Shown here: positions 1 through 9,872 of the stretch, piece after piece | How the letters are laid out: every line of letters starts with the position of its first letter | Position numbering within the stretch: the first letter of the stretch is position 1 | Source of the DNA: Hyaloperonospora brassicae | Lineage: Eukaryota; Oomycota; Peronosporomycetes; Peronosporales; Peronosporaceae | Direction of reading: 5' to 3' | Length of the DNA: 64,000 nt | NCBI GenBank assembly: GCA_947650285.1 | Contig: CANTFL010001489.1 | Span: 1 to 64,000, forward strand | Made by a program: the position numbers and the translations under genes | Notes under the pieces: generated by a model | The model's database searches: none | The model's input: the letters and a program-made list of their open reading frames with translations, nothing else | Told to the model about the DNA's origin: nothing

Positions 1-762
1 TCCTTCACGGCTTCGTCATTGTCTTTGATCGACTCCAGCGGGTTGGATTTGACCCTGTCGGGTACAACAGTCTTGCAGAACGACGTCAGGTGCTCAAAGC
101 CGCCATAGTTCTGAATTGGCATGATCCCCGGCAGGATCGGTACGGTGATACCTTCAGCTCGACATTGCTCAACAAACGCGAGAAACACTGCAACGTCGTA
201 GAACAGCTGCGAAATCACAAAATCCGCACCGGCGTCGACCTTTTCCTTCAGGTGCTGCACACTACCTGCCAAGTCCGCGTGGCTCTCGGCATGGCCTGCC
301 GGGTAACCTGCAACAGCAATGCAAAAAGCAGTCGCCATAGTGGCGACGGATGAAGCGCACGAGGTCGACGCCGTGCGAGAACCCGCGATCGCACTCGTGG
401 AAGCTGCTGGCGCCCCGCACGGGATCGCCCCGCAGCGCTAAAATGTTCCGAATGCCCGCGTCTTTGGCCTCGTCCAGCGCCTTCTTCATGTCGCGCTCGT
501 CCATGTTGGTGCACGTCAGGTGCATGAGCATCTCGAGGCCGCTGAGCTGCTGCGCGTTCGCACTGAGCTCGAGCGTCAGCTGCGCGCCCGAGCCGCCGGC
601 GCCCCACGTCATGTCGCAGAACAGCGGCTCGAGCGCCGCCATGCGGTCCATGCGGGCGTAGAGATTGTCGACGCCGGCCGCTGTCTTTGGTGGGAAGAAC
701 TCGAACGAGTAGAACACCTCGTGGCGCTCGATGCTGTCGTTGATCTTGTCAATGATTGTCAT
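1..762 (-). CDS. MTHFR: Methylenetetrahydrofolate reductase, N-terminal catalytic part (3' end outside window, one frameshift)
   Basis: The enzyme reduces 5,10-methylene-THF to 5-methyl-THF with FAD, feeding the methionine cycle in the cytosol. ATG at 762-760 opens MTIIDKINDSIERHE, then the family hallmarks FSFEFFPPKT-like YSFEFFPPKT, CDMTWGAGGSG, HLTCTNM and LRGDP. The reading is uninterrupted to TAT-GGC-GAC-TGC near 330. There a run of five A on the plus strand (323-327) puts the frame out by one; one base fewer restores CIAVAGYPAGH, then KVDAGADFVISQLFYD, VPILPGIMPIQNY and PLESIKDNDEA up to the window edge. The gene continues off the left end, so the regulatory C-terminal domain cannot be judged. 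It is divergent from the zinc-finger gene at 1069, 306 bp away. The frameshift may be a homopolymer sequencing error or a real lesion; all other residues look constrained, which favours error. Identification is firm. Confidence 0.93.
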
Positions 763-822
763 CGTGTGGGGAGTGAGTGAGTGGGTACGCGTGGGGTACG
801 TACGCCCTCGACGGTGGATTGT

Positions 823-885
823 CGACTGACTGACAGATTGATTGACTAGTTGACTAATTGACCAATTGACTGACCAATTAACTGA
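823..885. repeat. Degenerate TTGACY-type short repeat array in a divergent promoter
   Basis: Between MTHFR (minus) and the gene at 1069 (plus), about 63 bp consists of imperfect repeats of a 7-10-mer such as TTGACTAA, TTGACCAA and CTGACCAA. CAATTG and ACTAGT palindromes occur at the junctions. It could be a simple-sequence tract or a cluster of factor sites serving both genes; the sequence alone does not distinguish these. Confidence 0.5.
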
Positions 886-1068
886 TCGAGGGCGTGGGTG
901 AGACGGCGGGGCGAACGGGAGTACCGGTAGATGCGTACCCCGTCGCGCGGTATTTTTGGTGGCGTGTGTATACACAAATTGGTCCAGCGGTACTTCTTTT
1001 TGTGTGTTTGCGCTGTCGGTGTCGGCGTTGGGTTCAATTGTTGCACCGCACCATTGAATTCGCGTCCG

Positions 1069-1258
1069 ATGATGACGCAGGTCGACGCGTGCGTCTGTGC
1101 GACATGTCATCGAGCACTGCCCGCCAAGAGCTTCTCCCGGCATCAGCAGCTCCGAACACAGCCGTACGTTGCACGAGCGCTGAACTCTGAGCTGAGCACA
1201 AGCAGATACATTGGCAAAGTCTGACTGACGGACGGACTGGTTGTGTGGATCGATTTGG

Positions 1259-1307
<49 letters not shown>

Positions 1308-1308
1308 G

Positions 1309-1342
<34 letters not shown>

Positions 1343-2540
1343 TTGTAGCAAGTGCAAAGCGTGTGTCGAAGCAGCAAACGATCACGACCACAAGTTGCAG
1401 CAGCGATGGAAACTCTGTGTGCAGTGCTTCCAGCACCTGTCGAAGCTGAGCTTTTCCAAGCGACAGGCCCAGTTGCTGGACGCCAAGTGCATGCGCTGCG
1501 TGCAGGAGCTCGAGCGAGTTGCGGCTGCTTCGCCAGCGGACACGGCAAGTAAGTGGCAGCACCCATTCTGCTGTTTCATTCGTTGTCGTTGTCACGAGTG
1601 GGTACAAACTGCTGCTGTGGCTGTGTGAACCTGAGGCATGTGGAGCTTTGACCGTTACTATCGCGTGTGCCATCGCGGCAAGAGTGGAGGGGTGTCGGTG
1701 CGAGTGAAGCACAATGTTGCGTCGCCGTTGGTTGGCTACATCCCATTCGGCCGCGTGTTCCGTGCTACAGCACCTATTTGCAACGAGCAGGGGGACCCTA
1801 TGGTCCGACTTGATGGACTCCATCTTTCGTGCATCGTTGTACAAGACGAGACAAAGGTCGTAGAGAAGGAGGAAAACGGCGGTGGACGACAGATGAAGGA
1901 AGCGTGGGTGCCCACTCGCTCCATTCGCAACGAGGTGCTGCTAGAATGCCACCAAGGACCCTTTGTCACTGACGAGAGCGCACTGGAAAGTGGACGAACG
2001 AGCAGCAAAAGCAGGTTCTTCAGGTGTGTAGTAGAAGGATGCAAAGCGCGCGAGCGAGCCGATCTATCCATTCCAGAGCTTGGGTACGTGCTCTATGGGG
2101 ACGTCGTTGAAGTGGTTGAAGCTGCTGTCACTCCAGATGGTGTTGTCTTCTTGAGACTCCATGGCCGGTATTTTGATGGCGCCGCATGGGTCGTCGAACG
2201 GTCGTTAGACAATGAGTCGGTACTGAACGAAGTTGAGGGTCCGTGGTCGTCATCGCCGACTGTGCCCAGACGCGAGACGTACCGATGTGTGCAAGTTTCT
2301 GGAGCTCCTGTCCGTGTAGATCCAGAGCTGACGGCGTTGCCGGTGGGCCGCCTTTCCTGTGGTGCCCTTGTCACTGTTGTAGAGCGTGCGATTACGGACC
2401 AACGACAGGTGTTTCTCCGGTTCGTCGACTTGAACGCCACACCTGCAGATGGAAGTGATGCTGTAGACAGCAAATGGGTTATCGAAACCAGCACGTGCTG
2501 CGGCAGCGTCATGATCAAGTCCGAGCTTCCGGGACTGTAG
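1069..2540 (+). CDS. Two tandem Stc1-like zinc fingers followed by three SH3-like repeats (hypothetical)
   Basis: Three exons are inferred: 1069-1163, 1349-1548 and 1636-2540, summing to 1200 nt (399 residues plus stop), with phases that fit. Donors are GTACGT and GTAAGT; acceptors are TTTGTAG and CCTGAG. Residues about 8-40 form C-x2-C, SFSRHQQLR, KC-x2-C. Residues about 50-82 repeat the pattern: LC-x2-C, SFSKRQ, KC-x2-C. That layout resembles the Stc1 domain, which in fission yeast links RNAi to the heterochromatin methyltransferase complex. The large exon holds three beta-rich repeats of about 70-80 residues (near 125, 215 and 315), with the pattern R-V-x-G-x-x-V-R then G-x-L-x-x-G-x-x-V-x-V-V-E, as in bacterial-type SH3 repeats. 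No name is assigned. ATG 1069 is followed at once by a second ATG. The domain calls are by eye. Confidence 0.75.
1260..1342. repeat. (TCTG)n then (CT)n compound microsatellite within intron 1
   Basis: About twelve uninterrupted TCTG units (1261-1308) are followed by a short CTGT stretch and then about eleven CT units, ending six bases before the TTTGTAG acceptor of the zinc-finger gene. The tract serves as the polypyrimidine run of that intron if the exon model is right. Confidence 0.9.
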
Positions 2541-4685
2541 CATTGCAAGCATCCACGGCGATTCTCGCGTGAAACGAGTACATTTGGATATGTCCAGACA
2601 TCTTCCATCTCAAGCACACAGTCGCGCTCGATGTCGTCGTGTGGCAACCAAAACACGCACCATATCCAGGATCTCCAGTCTTGGCAGAGACGTCCAGTGG
2701 GGTGTGCAGCCGTTTGGTCCCTAGAAGCACAGATTCGCCGACAAAGTGACACCAGGAAACTGGAAAAGTGAGAAGAGTGTGCAGCAATGTCAGAGTACAT
2801 CCAGGAGAACGTAATGATAGCACGTGAACGATGGAAGGTAACTTCACTGTCGGTCGCCGAAGCATGTCTGTGCTTTGTCTCTTTTTACCACATCTATTAA
2901 CGCTGTCATTGCATGGTATCTCATGAGCCTCATGCAGTATGTTGACACTGTTTGCCCTGTAGGATGTCACATGCGGTGCTGTGCAAGTTCGATCCAGCGC
3001 ATCGTGCAGACGAATCTGATAGAGCGCCTGTCCATCGACACGATAACAAACGAACGAGGAACGAGCCTACTGATTCTCACGAGCATGTCGTAGCAACAGT
3101 GTGAGTCACTCAAACAGAAGGATGCAGCAGGACTAGGTACGTCTTTGTCGCAAGTGCCCACGGACGGTTCAATGGCGACCGAACAGCACTAATGGACTGT
3201 GTAGACGTGTTTAGACACCATCGCGCTCATCGACAGCCAGATGTTTTGGCGAACAAAGACACCACGAAGACGAGTAAGACAGGGAAGTGCAAGATCAAAA
3301 TGAGGAAAGTCAGTGTGCAACCCGTCGCTGCTAATGTTGATGCCATTAAAGGGCTGTTGTTACCGCACAAGAAACCGCAGACGAAAGGGCTGTAGGAATG
3401 GCTAATGGCTCAGAACAAATGTGGCGCCAATACGTTTGGCAAAAGCAGAACGCGGTAGCCTCTTGACCAGCCAGTCTCGAGCAGCAGAGGAAGAGGCGAC
3501 ACGACAGAACATGAGGACCACAACACAATCGCTTTTTGTGCATCGAAGTTGTCGCAAACCGACGACTTCCTTCTGGACATCTCCCTCGTCCATGTCAGGG
3601 CCACCAAACTGCATCCCGTTCGGATACTTTCGGTTTCCCATCGACGCTACGTGGACCATCAGCTGTCGGTGCTTTCGCCATAGACAGAGCACGAAAGCAG
3701 CATATTTTGCAGGCTACAGCTCGTTGCGTACAATGTCTTCGAATCTCCCAGGCAGAACCATAGCAGCAACACAAGAAGCAAACATTGCGCCTAAGCTCGA
3801 TCGATACTGGCAGAATGTGCTCACGTGCGTTAGGAACGCGTTCGTATGGGTACAACACCACTTCGTGGGTTGCACTGTCAATTTCGGATACTAAAGACCA
3901 TCAGAGGATACGAGCGATGAGACGGATGCACACCAGTCCGAATGATCGCGTGCACTCCCACGCGTCTTTGCTTGGTCACTATGAAGCACATGCAGTATCC
4001 GCAGTGCATGACGGGTGCCCGGACGATGTGAATCTAGGTGGCGCAAGGGTTTATAACATGAGGTAGAAAGAAGGCTATGGACAGATATGTACCAGCGTAC
4101 TGCACTGAGCAATGCGAGGCAACATGTGGTTCAGACTGTGGGCTTACCCGCCACGATAAAGTGTCAAGTGCAGTTCAAGTTTGTGTCAGCTTCGCCCGCC
4201 ATGACCTCCTTACTCCTCTGGCAAACGCGGCGCTCTCAACAAGCGCATGCGTCGACCTCTACGTCTGGACACACATTACAAAACAGTGTCCGCCAGTTCA
4301 AATGACAAGTGCCTCGCAGTGCACCTACATACCTCACGCGTAGTGGACGGCACTCATCTTCCGTAGCTGTAAACGCTTGTGACTTGTCGTCCTGACAAGT
4401 AGTTCCGTCAAGTTATCGCTCGCGCGATCGACCCACGTCACCGAAGACGTCGCTGCTTTGGTTGTCCTTCAGACTGCCAAATGGCGTTAACGCCAGTTGG
4501 TAGCGCACCCCTTTGTGGCGCAGCAAAGGCACTGCCCGCCTGGTAAACCATCACGACCACAACCACCAGGAGCAGTAGTCGCTCGTCCGTGCCAGGAACG
4601 TTCGACCCCACTCGGCACAAGTCAATACGAGCCGTCGAGCAAACCTTCGCGCTCTCCGACTGCACGACCCGTTCTTCCATCCTCC
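2541..4685. other. Intergenic stretch without a supported gene
   Basis: About 2.1 kb between the SH3-repeat gene and the PP2C gene. Open frames up to about 157 codons exist on both strands, but none shows a recognisable domain, most lack an ATG, and no splice-joined reading gave a family match. The base composition is like that of the genes, so an unrecognised or decayed gene cannot be excluded. Confidence 0.5.
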
Positions 4686-5980
4686 ATGTTGCTGCGTCGA
4701 CAGCCCGTACCCCCTTCGCGTCGCCCTGGCACGGGCCCCGAAACCTTTACAAAAGTCCGACGCTGCAACTTCTTTCGACGTCAGCTTCGTCGGTTCCTCC
4801 GTTGGTCTTCGGCCGTGACAACTGAGCCGTCGAGTTGCGCACCTGGTGAGGCCACTCAGGGTACAGTCGCTGCGCGTTTGCTCGAGAAACGAGCAGAGAC
4901 TGCGGTCGTTCGTTGCGCTGTTGATCCCATAATGGTGTTGCATCGACCGACGTCGTCATTGCAGCTGCAGTGCTTTGGGTCTGCTGCAAGCACGCGGACC
5001 GGCGGTCGACGACAGAATGAAGACCGTCTTCGGGCGATTGACAACTTGGATCGCTACGGACGTGAGCTGCTGGAAGTGGCCCCTCCGAACTCGTCGCTGT
5101 GTTTCAGGGATTTGCTTCAGCATCGAGGGCTCGAGGACTTTGTCGAGGAAGCACATGCCCCACCTGCATTGGCAGTTAACCACTTGCTGCTGCCACGAGC
5201 AGAGACGCAGTTCTTCGGTGTCTACGACGGACACGGCGGGGCACAAGTCTCGTCGCTCTTGGCACTGCTGTTTCCAGTGTACGTCCTCGCGGCACCTGAG
5301 TATGCGAGTGACCTGGCAGCGGCCTGTCATTCGGCGACGATGGCGATGGATGAGGAGATTCGGAAGCGAGAGCTCAAAGGCGGAGCTACTGCCGTGACAC
5401 TGCTGCTTCGAGGAGAGACAGCCGTACTGAGCAATACGGGAGACTGTCGAGCGATCCTCGTGGCCAAGAGAGATCAGGCGGGGGTGCACGTGACGCAACT
5501 GACAACGGACCACAAGGCTTCAAATGAACAGGAGAAGCGACGGATTGAAGAGAGTGGTGGCATGGTGTTGTACGTGAGGGGCGTGGCTCGAGTGAATGGC
5601 CGTCTGGCAGTTGCAAGAGCTTTTGGAGACTCCGAGTTAGGCCGTCTTGTCATTGCCGACCCGGAGGTGACTGTGCACGCACTACACCAAGAAGACGAGT
5701 ACATTGTCTTGGGCTCGGACGGCTTGTGGGATGTGCTGACGAACGAGCAGGTGGCATCGTACATTGGGTGAGAGCGAAGCAACGCACTGTCGTGGATAGT
5801 TCTTAGGTGACTGACGTGTGTGTGAACTGCTGTTGTATGTGCTACTACGACGTGAGCAGGGAACACCCGTTGCTGGATGTGCAGGAGATGGCCCACATGC
5901 TGACACATCTCGCTGTTGAGCTCGGCACTTCGGACAACGTGACGGTAATTGTAGTGGACGTGCGAAGTCGAGCATCTTGA
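4686..5980 (+). CDS. PP2C-family (PPM) protein serine/threonine phosphatase
   Basis: A metal-dependent phosphatase of 400 residues. Exon 1 is 4686-5767; a 92-nt intron starts GTGAGA and ends GAGCAG; exon 2 is 5860-5980. The canonical PPM motifs run in order: GGRRQNEDR (first metal-binding Asp region), FFGVYDGHGG, GGATAV, NTGDCRAIL, TTDHKASN, VNGRLAVARAFGD, VLGSDGLWDV, and GTSDNVTVIVVD in exon 2. All metal-ligand aspartates are present, so it should be active. The first in-frame ATG is 4686; the frame is open further upstream but has no ATG there. The first 45 residues are arginine-rich with almost no acidic residues and could be a mitochondrial presequence or a disordered tail. It ends tail-to-tail with CIAO2. 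The function is firm; the substrate cannot be read. Confidence 0.93.
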
Positions 5981-6272
5981 GACGCTTCTTGTGTTTGCTG
6001 AAAGGAGAGGGGTATCCCGAGTCTGTCCTCAGATGCCAGTTCCATCTCGCTAGAGATACTCGATGTTTCCACAGTGACTTACTCGCTCGACTCATGGTAC
6101 GACCGGTTGCCCTGGAAGGGACGATGGACACACAAGTTACAATTGCAACGTGACGGTTGGGGTGCGAAAGCTGCAATCGATCAGTGTGATATGGTGATCG
6201 AGACGAGAAGAGCTGCCTGAGATCGATCCGTTTGGACCACGTCGGAGCGTCGAGCATCGGCAGAGCTGAAAA

Positions 6273-6833
6273 ATGTCTCGATGGGTTCGCAACGACACGT
6301 CAGAGTTTGGTGTCGTCAACTTGATCGTACCCACCCGCAGCATAGCGACAGCAGCAACGTCAAAAAGCTTTGTCTTGTCGCTGGGTGGAGAATCAGCTAT
6401 GACTGCCCAGAGACTTGCGAGCTCCAGTTCGCATTGTGTCGAAAGCAAGAAAAGCTGAACTGCTGCTTTCATCGTAATCAAACACGATGAACATGTGCCC
6501 CAAGCATTACGAAATGCGATGGATTCCAAGTTGCAAGAAACAACTCGAGCAGTGCGTTCGTTGGACCGTTCATGCTCTCTGTCAGTGTTATTGCAAGAAA
6601 GTAAGAAAGCAACGCGGCGTGACGAAAGAGCATTGCAAAGCGCAGCAGTTCGTGTTTCAGAAAACACTATGAACACACATGGGACAGTCAAAGCTTTGGC
6701 GAGTGAAGGCGGTTTCGACACCATGAGAGATTCGCGCGCTTTCGGAGGACAAGACCCAGGGCGAGACTTTCGTTTGCTTGTTCTGGGACATGGCCTGCAC
6801 GAAGAGTGTCAACTTTACGGTTCAAACACATGA
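6273..6833 (+). pseudogene. Possible small gene interrupted by one in-frame stop
   Basis: ATG at 6273 opens 61 codons ending in TGA (6456-6458). The same frame then stays open for another 124 codons to 6833. The second part has a helical, charged stretch (ALRNAMDSKLQ, then SLSVLLQESKKATRR) that looks protein-like. No domain is recognised. Either this is one gene broken by a single stop, or chance openness in a gene-composition region between two tail-to-tail genes. Confidence 0.3.
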
Positions 6834-7129
6834 GCGAAGCGAGCATCGTCGATGCGTTAGCAGCGTACGGAACGTCAGTGTACCAGTACGAGTATGCCAA
6901 GTAGTACCCACTGGCCGTCTTCGTGTACATTGTGCCGTACAAAGTGCAAACAGCGGCGAAAAATGAATGGTACAGTAGCTATCGGAACATTGCTGTCAAC
7001 GCCTTCACCGACCTGATCTTCTCAGCACGTAGAGTCGTACACCTTCAGCATTTGGCCTCCGTTTCAGCCTCCCCAATGTCCAGAGGGCTCTCCGAAAGAC
7101 CAGCATGTGCAGTTCAGAGCTCCCGCGAT

Positions 7130-7764
7130 TTACTTGTCCGTGTCAGCAATGCACTTGTTCACGACCGTGAGCAAGTGCGAGTTCTCCAGCGCAGCTGCAA
7201 CGCGCTCCTTGTCGTTCAGCTGCTTGTTCACCTCTGCTTCGGACGAGTGTGTGCCCGGCGTGATGAGAATGTCCACCTTGAAACGTGGCGGCATGGAGCG
7301 CAGAAGCTTCACGCGCAGACAAAGTCCAATCAGCGTCGCCATACTATGCCCACACGCAACGGGTTAAGTGCTCGTTCCACCAGCCAATGTCAACAGTAGA
7401 AGAGCGCCCTGGACGTACCTGCAGTGTGGGATAGTGGGCGTAAAGTACACTTTAACGCGCGAGTTGGCGTCATCGACGTGAATGTTCTCGAGGGTCATGA
7501 CCTTGAGCTGCTCCAGTGTGAGCGGGTGCTCGGGGTCATTGACATGTCGAAGGATTTCTGCACTCTTTCGTTTAGTTTGCAATCGCTGGAGCTCCTTCGA
7601 AATGGTAATAACAAGAAGTCGTCGTACGCACCAAAGACCTCATCGGCCTCGAACGGGTCGACGGCGTCTTCGTCGAGCGCTTCGTCCACGTCAAAGTGCT
7701 TGCGCGTCGGTGCAGCCACAGCGTACACAGTCGGATTGGCGTTGAGTTTCTCCTGCAAACCCAT
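7130..7764 (-). CDS. CIAO2: CIAO2/FAM96 (MIP18) cytosolic Fe-S cluster assembly targeting factor
   Basis: This family is part of the CIA targeting complex (with CIAO1 and MMS19) that hands 4Fe-4S clusters to cytosolic and nuclear apoproteins. Three exons are read: 7764-7632, 7557-7419 and 7343-7130, total 486 nt and 161 residues, the usual length of the family. Donors are GTGCGT and GTACGT; acceptors are GTGCAG and GCATAG; introns are 74 and 75 nt. Diagnostic segments are [38 protein letters not shown] (containing the reactive cysteine), [19 protein letters not shown] [32 protein letters not shown] and [11 protein letters not shown]. The SM pair is split by intron 2. Start ATG 7764 gives [11 protein letters not shown]. 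eL20 lies upstream on the same strand. Confidence 0.95.
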
Positions 7765-8118
7765 TATCGCTGTTGTCTGCGGATGCTTCTTGGATCAGCT
7801 ATGAGAGGTGGGGCCATGTGTGCAAAAAAACGCGTTACTTTGATTTTACAGCGTTTTGGCATAGCTGAGTAAAGTATCGATAAAATACCGCGAAGCCTCA
7901 CAACAAGAATACGATAAGACAGTCTGCGCATACTGAGCTTTTCGCCACCATAACCAGAGATTGTCATCAACAAACAGCTGCGTGCGGTTTCTGAAGCGTT
8001 CAAAGCTCGAAAACTCCCATCGTTCGATTTAGACTTATGCGTGTCAAGCCTATCTAGCGGATGCCTTGACCACTCGGTAGCAGCATAGCAGCGCTATTAC
8101 TGACTCACAAGTGACTGT
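7765..8118. other. Intergenic spacer, presumed CIAO2 promoter and eL20 3' region
   Basis: 354 bp between the CIAO2 start and the eL20 stop, both on the minus strand. It is AT-richer than the flanking exons. I see no recognisable RNA gene or coding frame. Confidence 0.5.
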
Positions 8119-9147
8119 TTATCCGCGGAACGTGCAAGGACGCGAAGCCTTGAAGACCGTCTTCTGGTGCTTCTCGGCAGCGCGTGGCAGACGGTGGGAC
8201 AGCGGGAACGAGATCTTCGAGTCGTGGAACTGCTGCACGTTCAGCTTCTTTGCGTCCTTAGCCGACACAATTGCCGTACGCATGATCTGGATCGAGCGAG
8301 GGCGCGCGCGGTGACGGCCAGCCAGTTCCGCGTACATCTGTTCGACAGCCCTGCACATGGTCACGTCACGGTACTCCTTGTACATGTTGTGCGTGCCGCT
8401 GCGTGAGTTGTACCGGATCCAGATGCCGTAGTTGTTGATCACGCGGCTGTTCTTCTCCGTGAGCTGTGACGATAAACACACAGCAACAAGAGAACAGTTA
8501 GTGACACAGCTCGCTCGAAACACTCCATGTCAGTGAAAGTGTAGCCTCGTCGTCGACAGTGGACAGTTGTTCAGAGTCGGGTCGCTTACAGATGATCCGT
8601 TCCACTACATCCAATAGCTAAACAACGGATCACACCGCGATCTCACTAGCGACAAAGCGGTTTGCAAGCTGGAGTAGAGAGAGAAAGGCCATGGAGCGTG
8701 GGCTGCTCAACATGACCAAAGCTTCTCTACTCTCGTGGCAAGCAAGCGCTTGTACAAGTCGCTAGGAGGAACAGACGAGGAGGCAGACTCCATTCTGTCT
8801 CTCGATAGTCGTGTAGCCATCACTACTGACAGGATTCCCCTCGCAATGCGGCAGACGCGACGCACCTCGCTAATGTCCAAGATCTCGCCCGTCGTCTTCT
8901 TCATCTTCTTCATCTGGTGCAGAAAGTACCAGAAACGGGACTGAGCCAGCACCGGGTTCGGCGCAAACAGCTTCATGCGGTACGCCGGCGGGTTCGGCTC
9001 CTTTTCCGTGGGCGCCTTACGGCCAACGACTTGGAATTGACGGATCTGAGCATCACAAGCAGTGCACGAAGCAATAGAACTTAGTAGCAAGTTCGACCAG
9101 GTGAACGAGCGGTGCAGCGTGTACAGGAGATGGCTACATACCGGCAT
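8119..9147 (-). CDS. RPL18A: 60S ribosomal protein eL20 (L18a)
   Basis: A structural protein of the large cytosolic ribosomal subunit. The exons are 9147-9142 (only Met-Pro), 9045-8866 and 8463-8119, total 531 nt and 176 residues, matching the family length. Donors are GTATGT and GTGCGT; acceptors are CTCAG and CACAG; introns are 96 and 402 nt. Family segments: RQFQVVGRKAPTE, YRMKLFAPNPVLAQSRFWYF, QMKKMKKTTGEIL, NNYGIWIRYNSRSGTHNMYK, EYRDVT, GRHRARPRSIQIM, VQQFHDSKISFPL. The two-codon first exon is supported because the next exon starts exactly at the conserved N-terminus. The second intron is unusually long for this window. Confidence 0.95.
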
Positions 9148-9177
9148 TGTTGGGCTTGGGGGAGTTTTCCGCGAAAT

Positions 9178-9196
9178 GGAGTGACGCTGAAAGTGA
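9178..9196 (-). promoter_or_regulatory. Candidate oomycete initiator elements of the eL20 promoter
   Basis: On the minus strand, TCACTCC (9184-9178) and TCACTTT (9196-9190) lie 31-49 nt upstream of the eL20 ATG. Both match the oomycete initiator consensus TCANTYY, and the first is followed by ATTT as in that element. The consensus is short, so this is only suggestive. Confidence 0.4.
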
Positions 9197-9239
9197 CTGG
9201 GCGACACACACTCTCACTTTCATTGGTGGAGAGACGTCG

Positions 9240-9872
9240 ACAGCTTTTAACGAATGAAATGTAATGTATTGGCGGCTCGGTATTATATCCGGATGGTAGC
9301 TAAAACCCGCGGGTTGCGTGTGCGGGTTTGGGCAAAAAAGCTTGTTTTAAACAGTAGACGAGAAACCCAAAGCATTTACGCGTAAAATGAGGCGGAAATG
9401 TTACTAAAACGTATCGTCTCGAGTGGAGTCGCAGGCAGATATGGAGGAACGAGCAACGACGTCGCCCTATTTTGATTACATTGTTCAAATTCGAATGCAG
9501 TCAAGTCCGTTGGAATTGAGTGTAGAGGCCTCGATCATTATGTGACGGTCATGTAGTGCCCGCTAACCAGAGAGTTCTAGTATCAGAATGAGTTCGTGTC
9601 TTACACATACCGTCGCCGTCCCTACTGTCGCATCACGACGATAGGACGAGGACGTGCATTTGTCAACGCCTGATGTTGTTCCTATAACGCTACAGCAAAG
9701 ATCTGCGGTAGTACGTGTGATGCCGACCCCCGCATGTTAGCGTCAGTTAGCTTCGTGTCGGCCTGGCCGCGAGAAGGCATCAACGCACATGTCGATTCGA
9801 GCTAGAAGCCCTTCACGCAAAATATGTTTCGGCTTATTTTAGTGACCACACATAACATCAGGACTTTGCAAG
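9240..9872. other. Intergenic stretch, nothing recognised
   Basis: About 630 bp between the eL20 5' region and the pogo-like element. There are no coding frames above 62 codons and no repeat I can identify. Confidence 0.5.

Noticed and set aside
262..1566. A 434-codon minus-strand open frame upstream of and including MTHFR
   Set aside because: It runs antisense through the microsatellite and the zinc-finger exons; only its end from 762 down is MTHFR. The rest is a by-product of repeat-driven openness.
2515..4343. Several frames of 70-157 codons, some with ankyrin-like phrases such as HTPLDVSAKTGD
   Set aside because: The phrase is isolated, the frame breaks at once, and no spliced reading produced a repeat array.
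6137..6724. A 195-codon minus-strand frame
   Set aside because: It is antisense to the better-composed plus frame at 6273-6833 and has no domain, and its composition is typical of a shadow frame.
8464..8865. A possible intronic snoRNA in eL20 intron 2
   Set aside because: A GTGATG-like box occurs near 8820, but no matching D box at the right distance and no terminal stem were seen.
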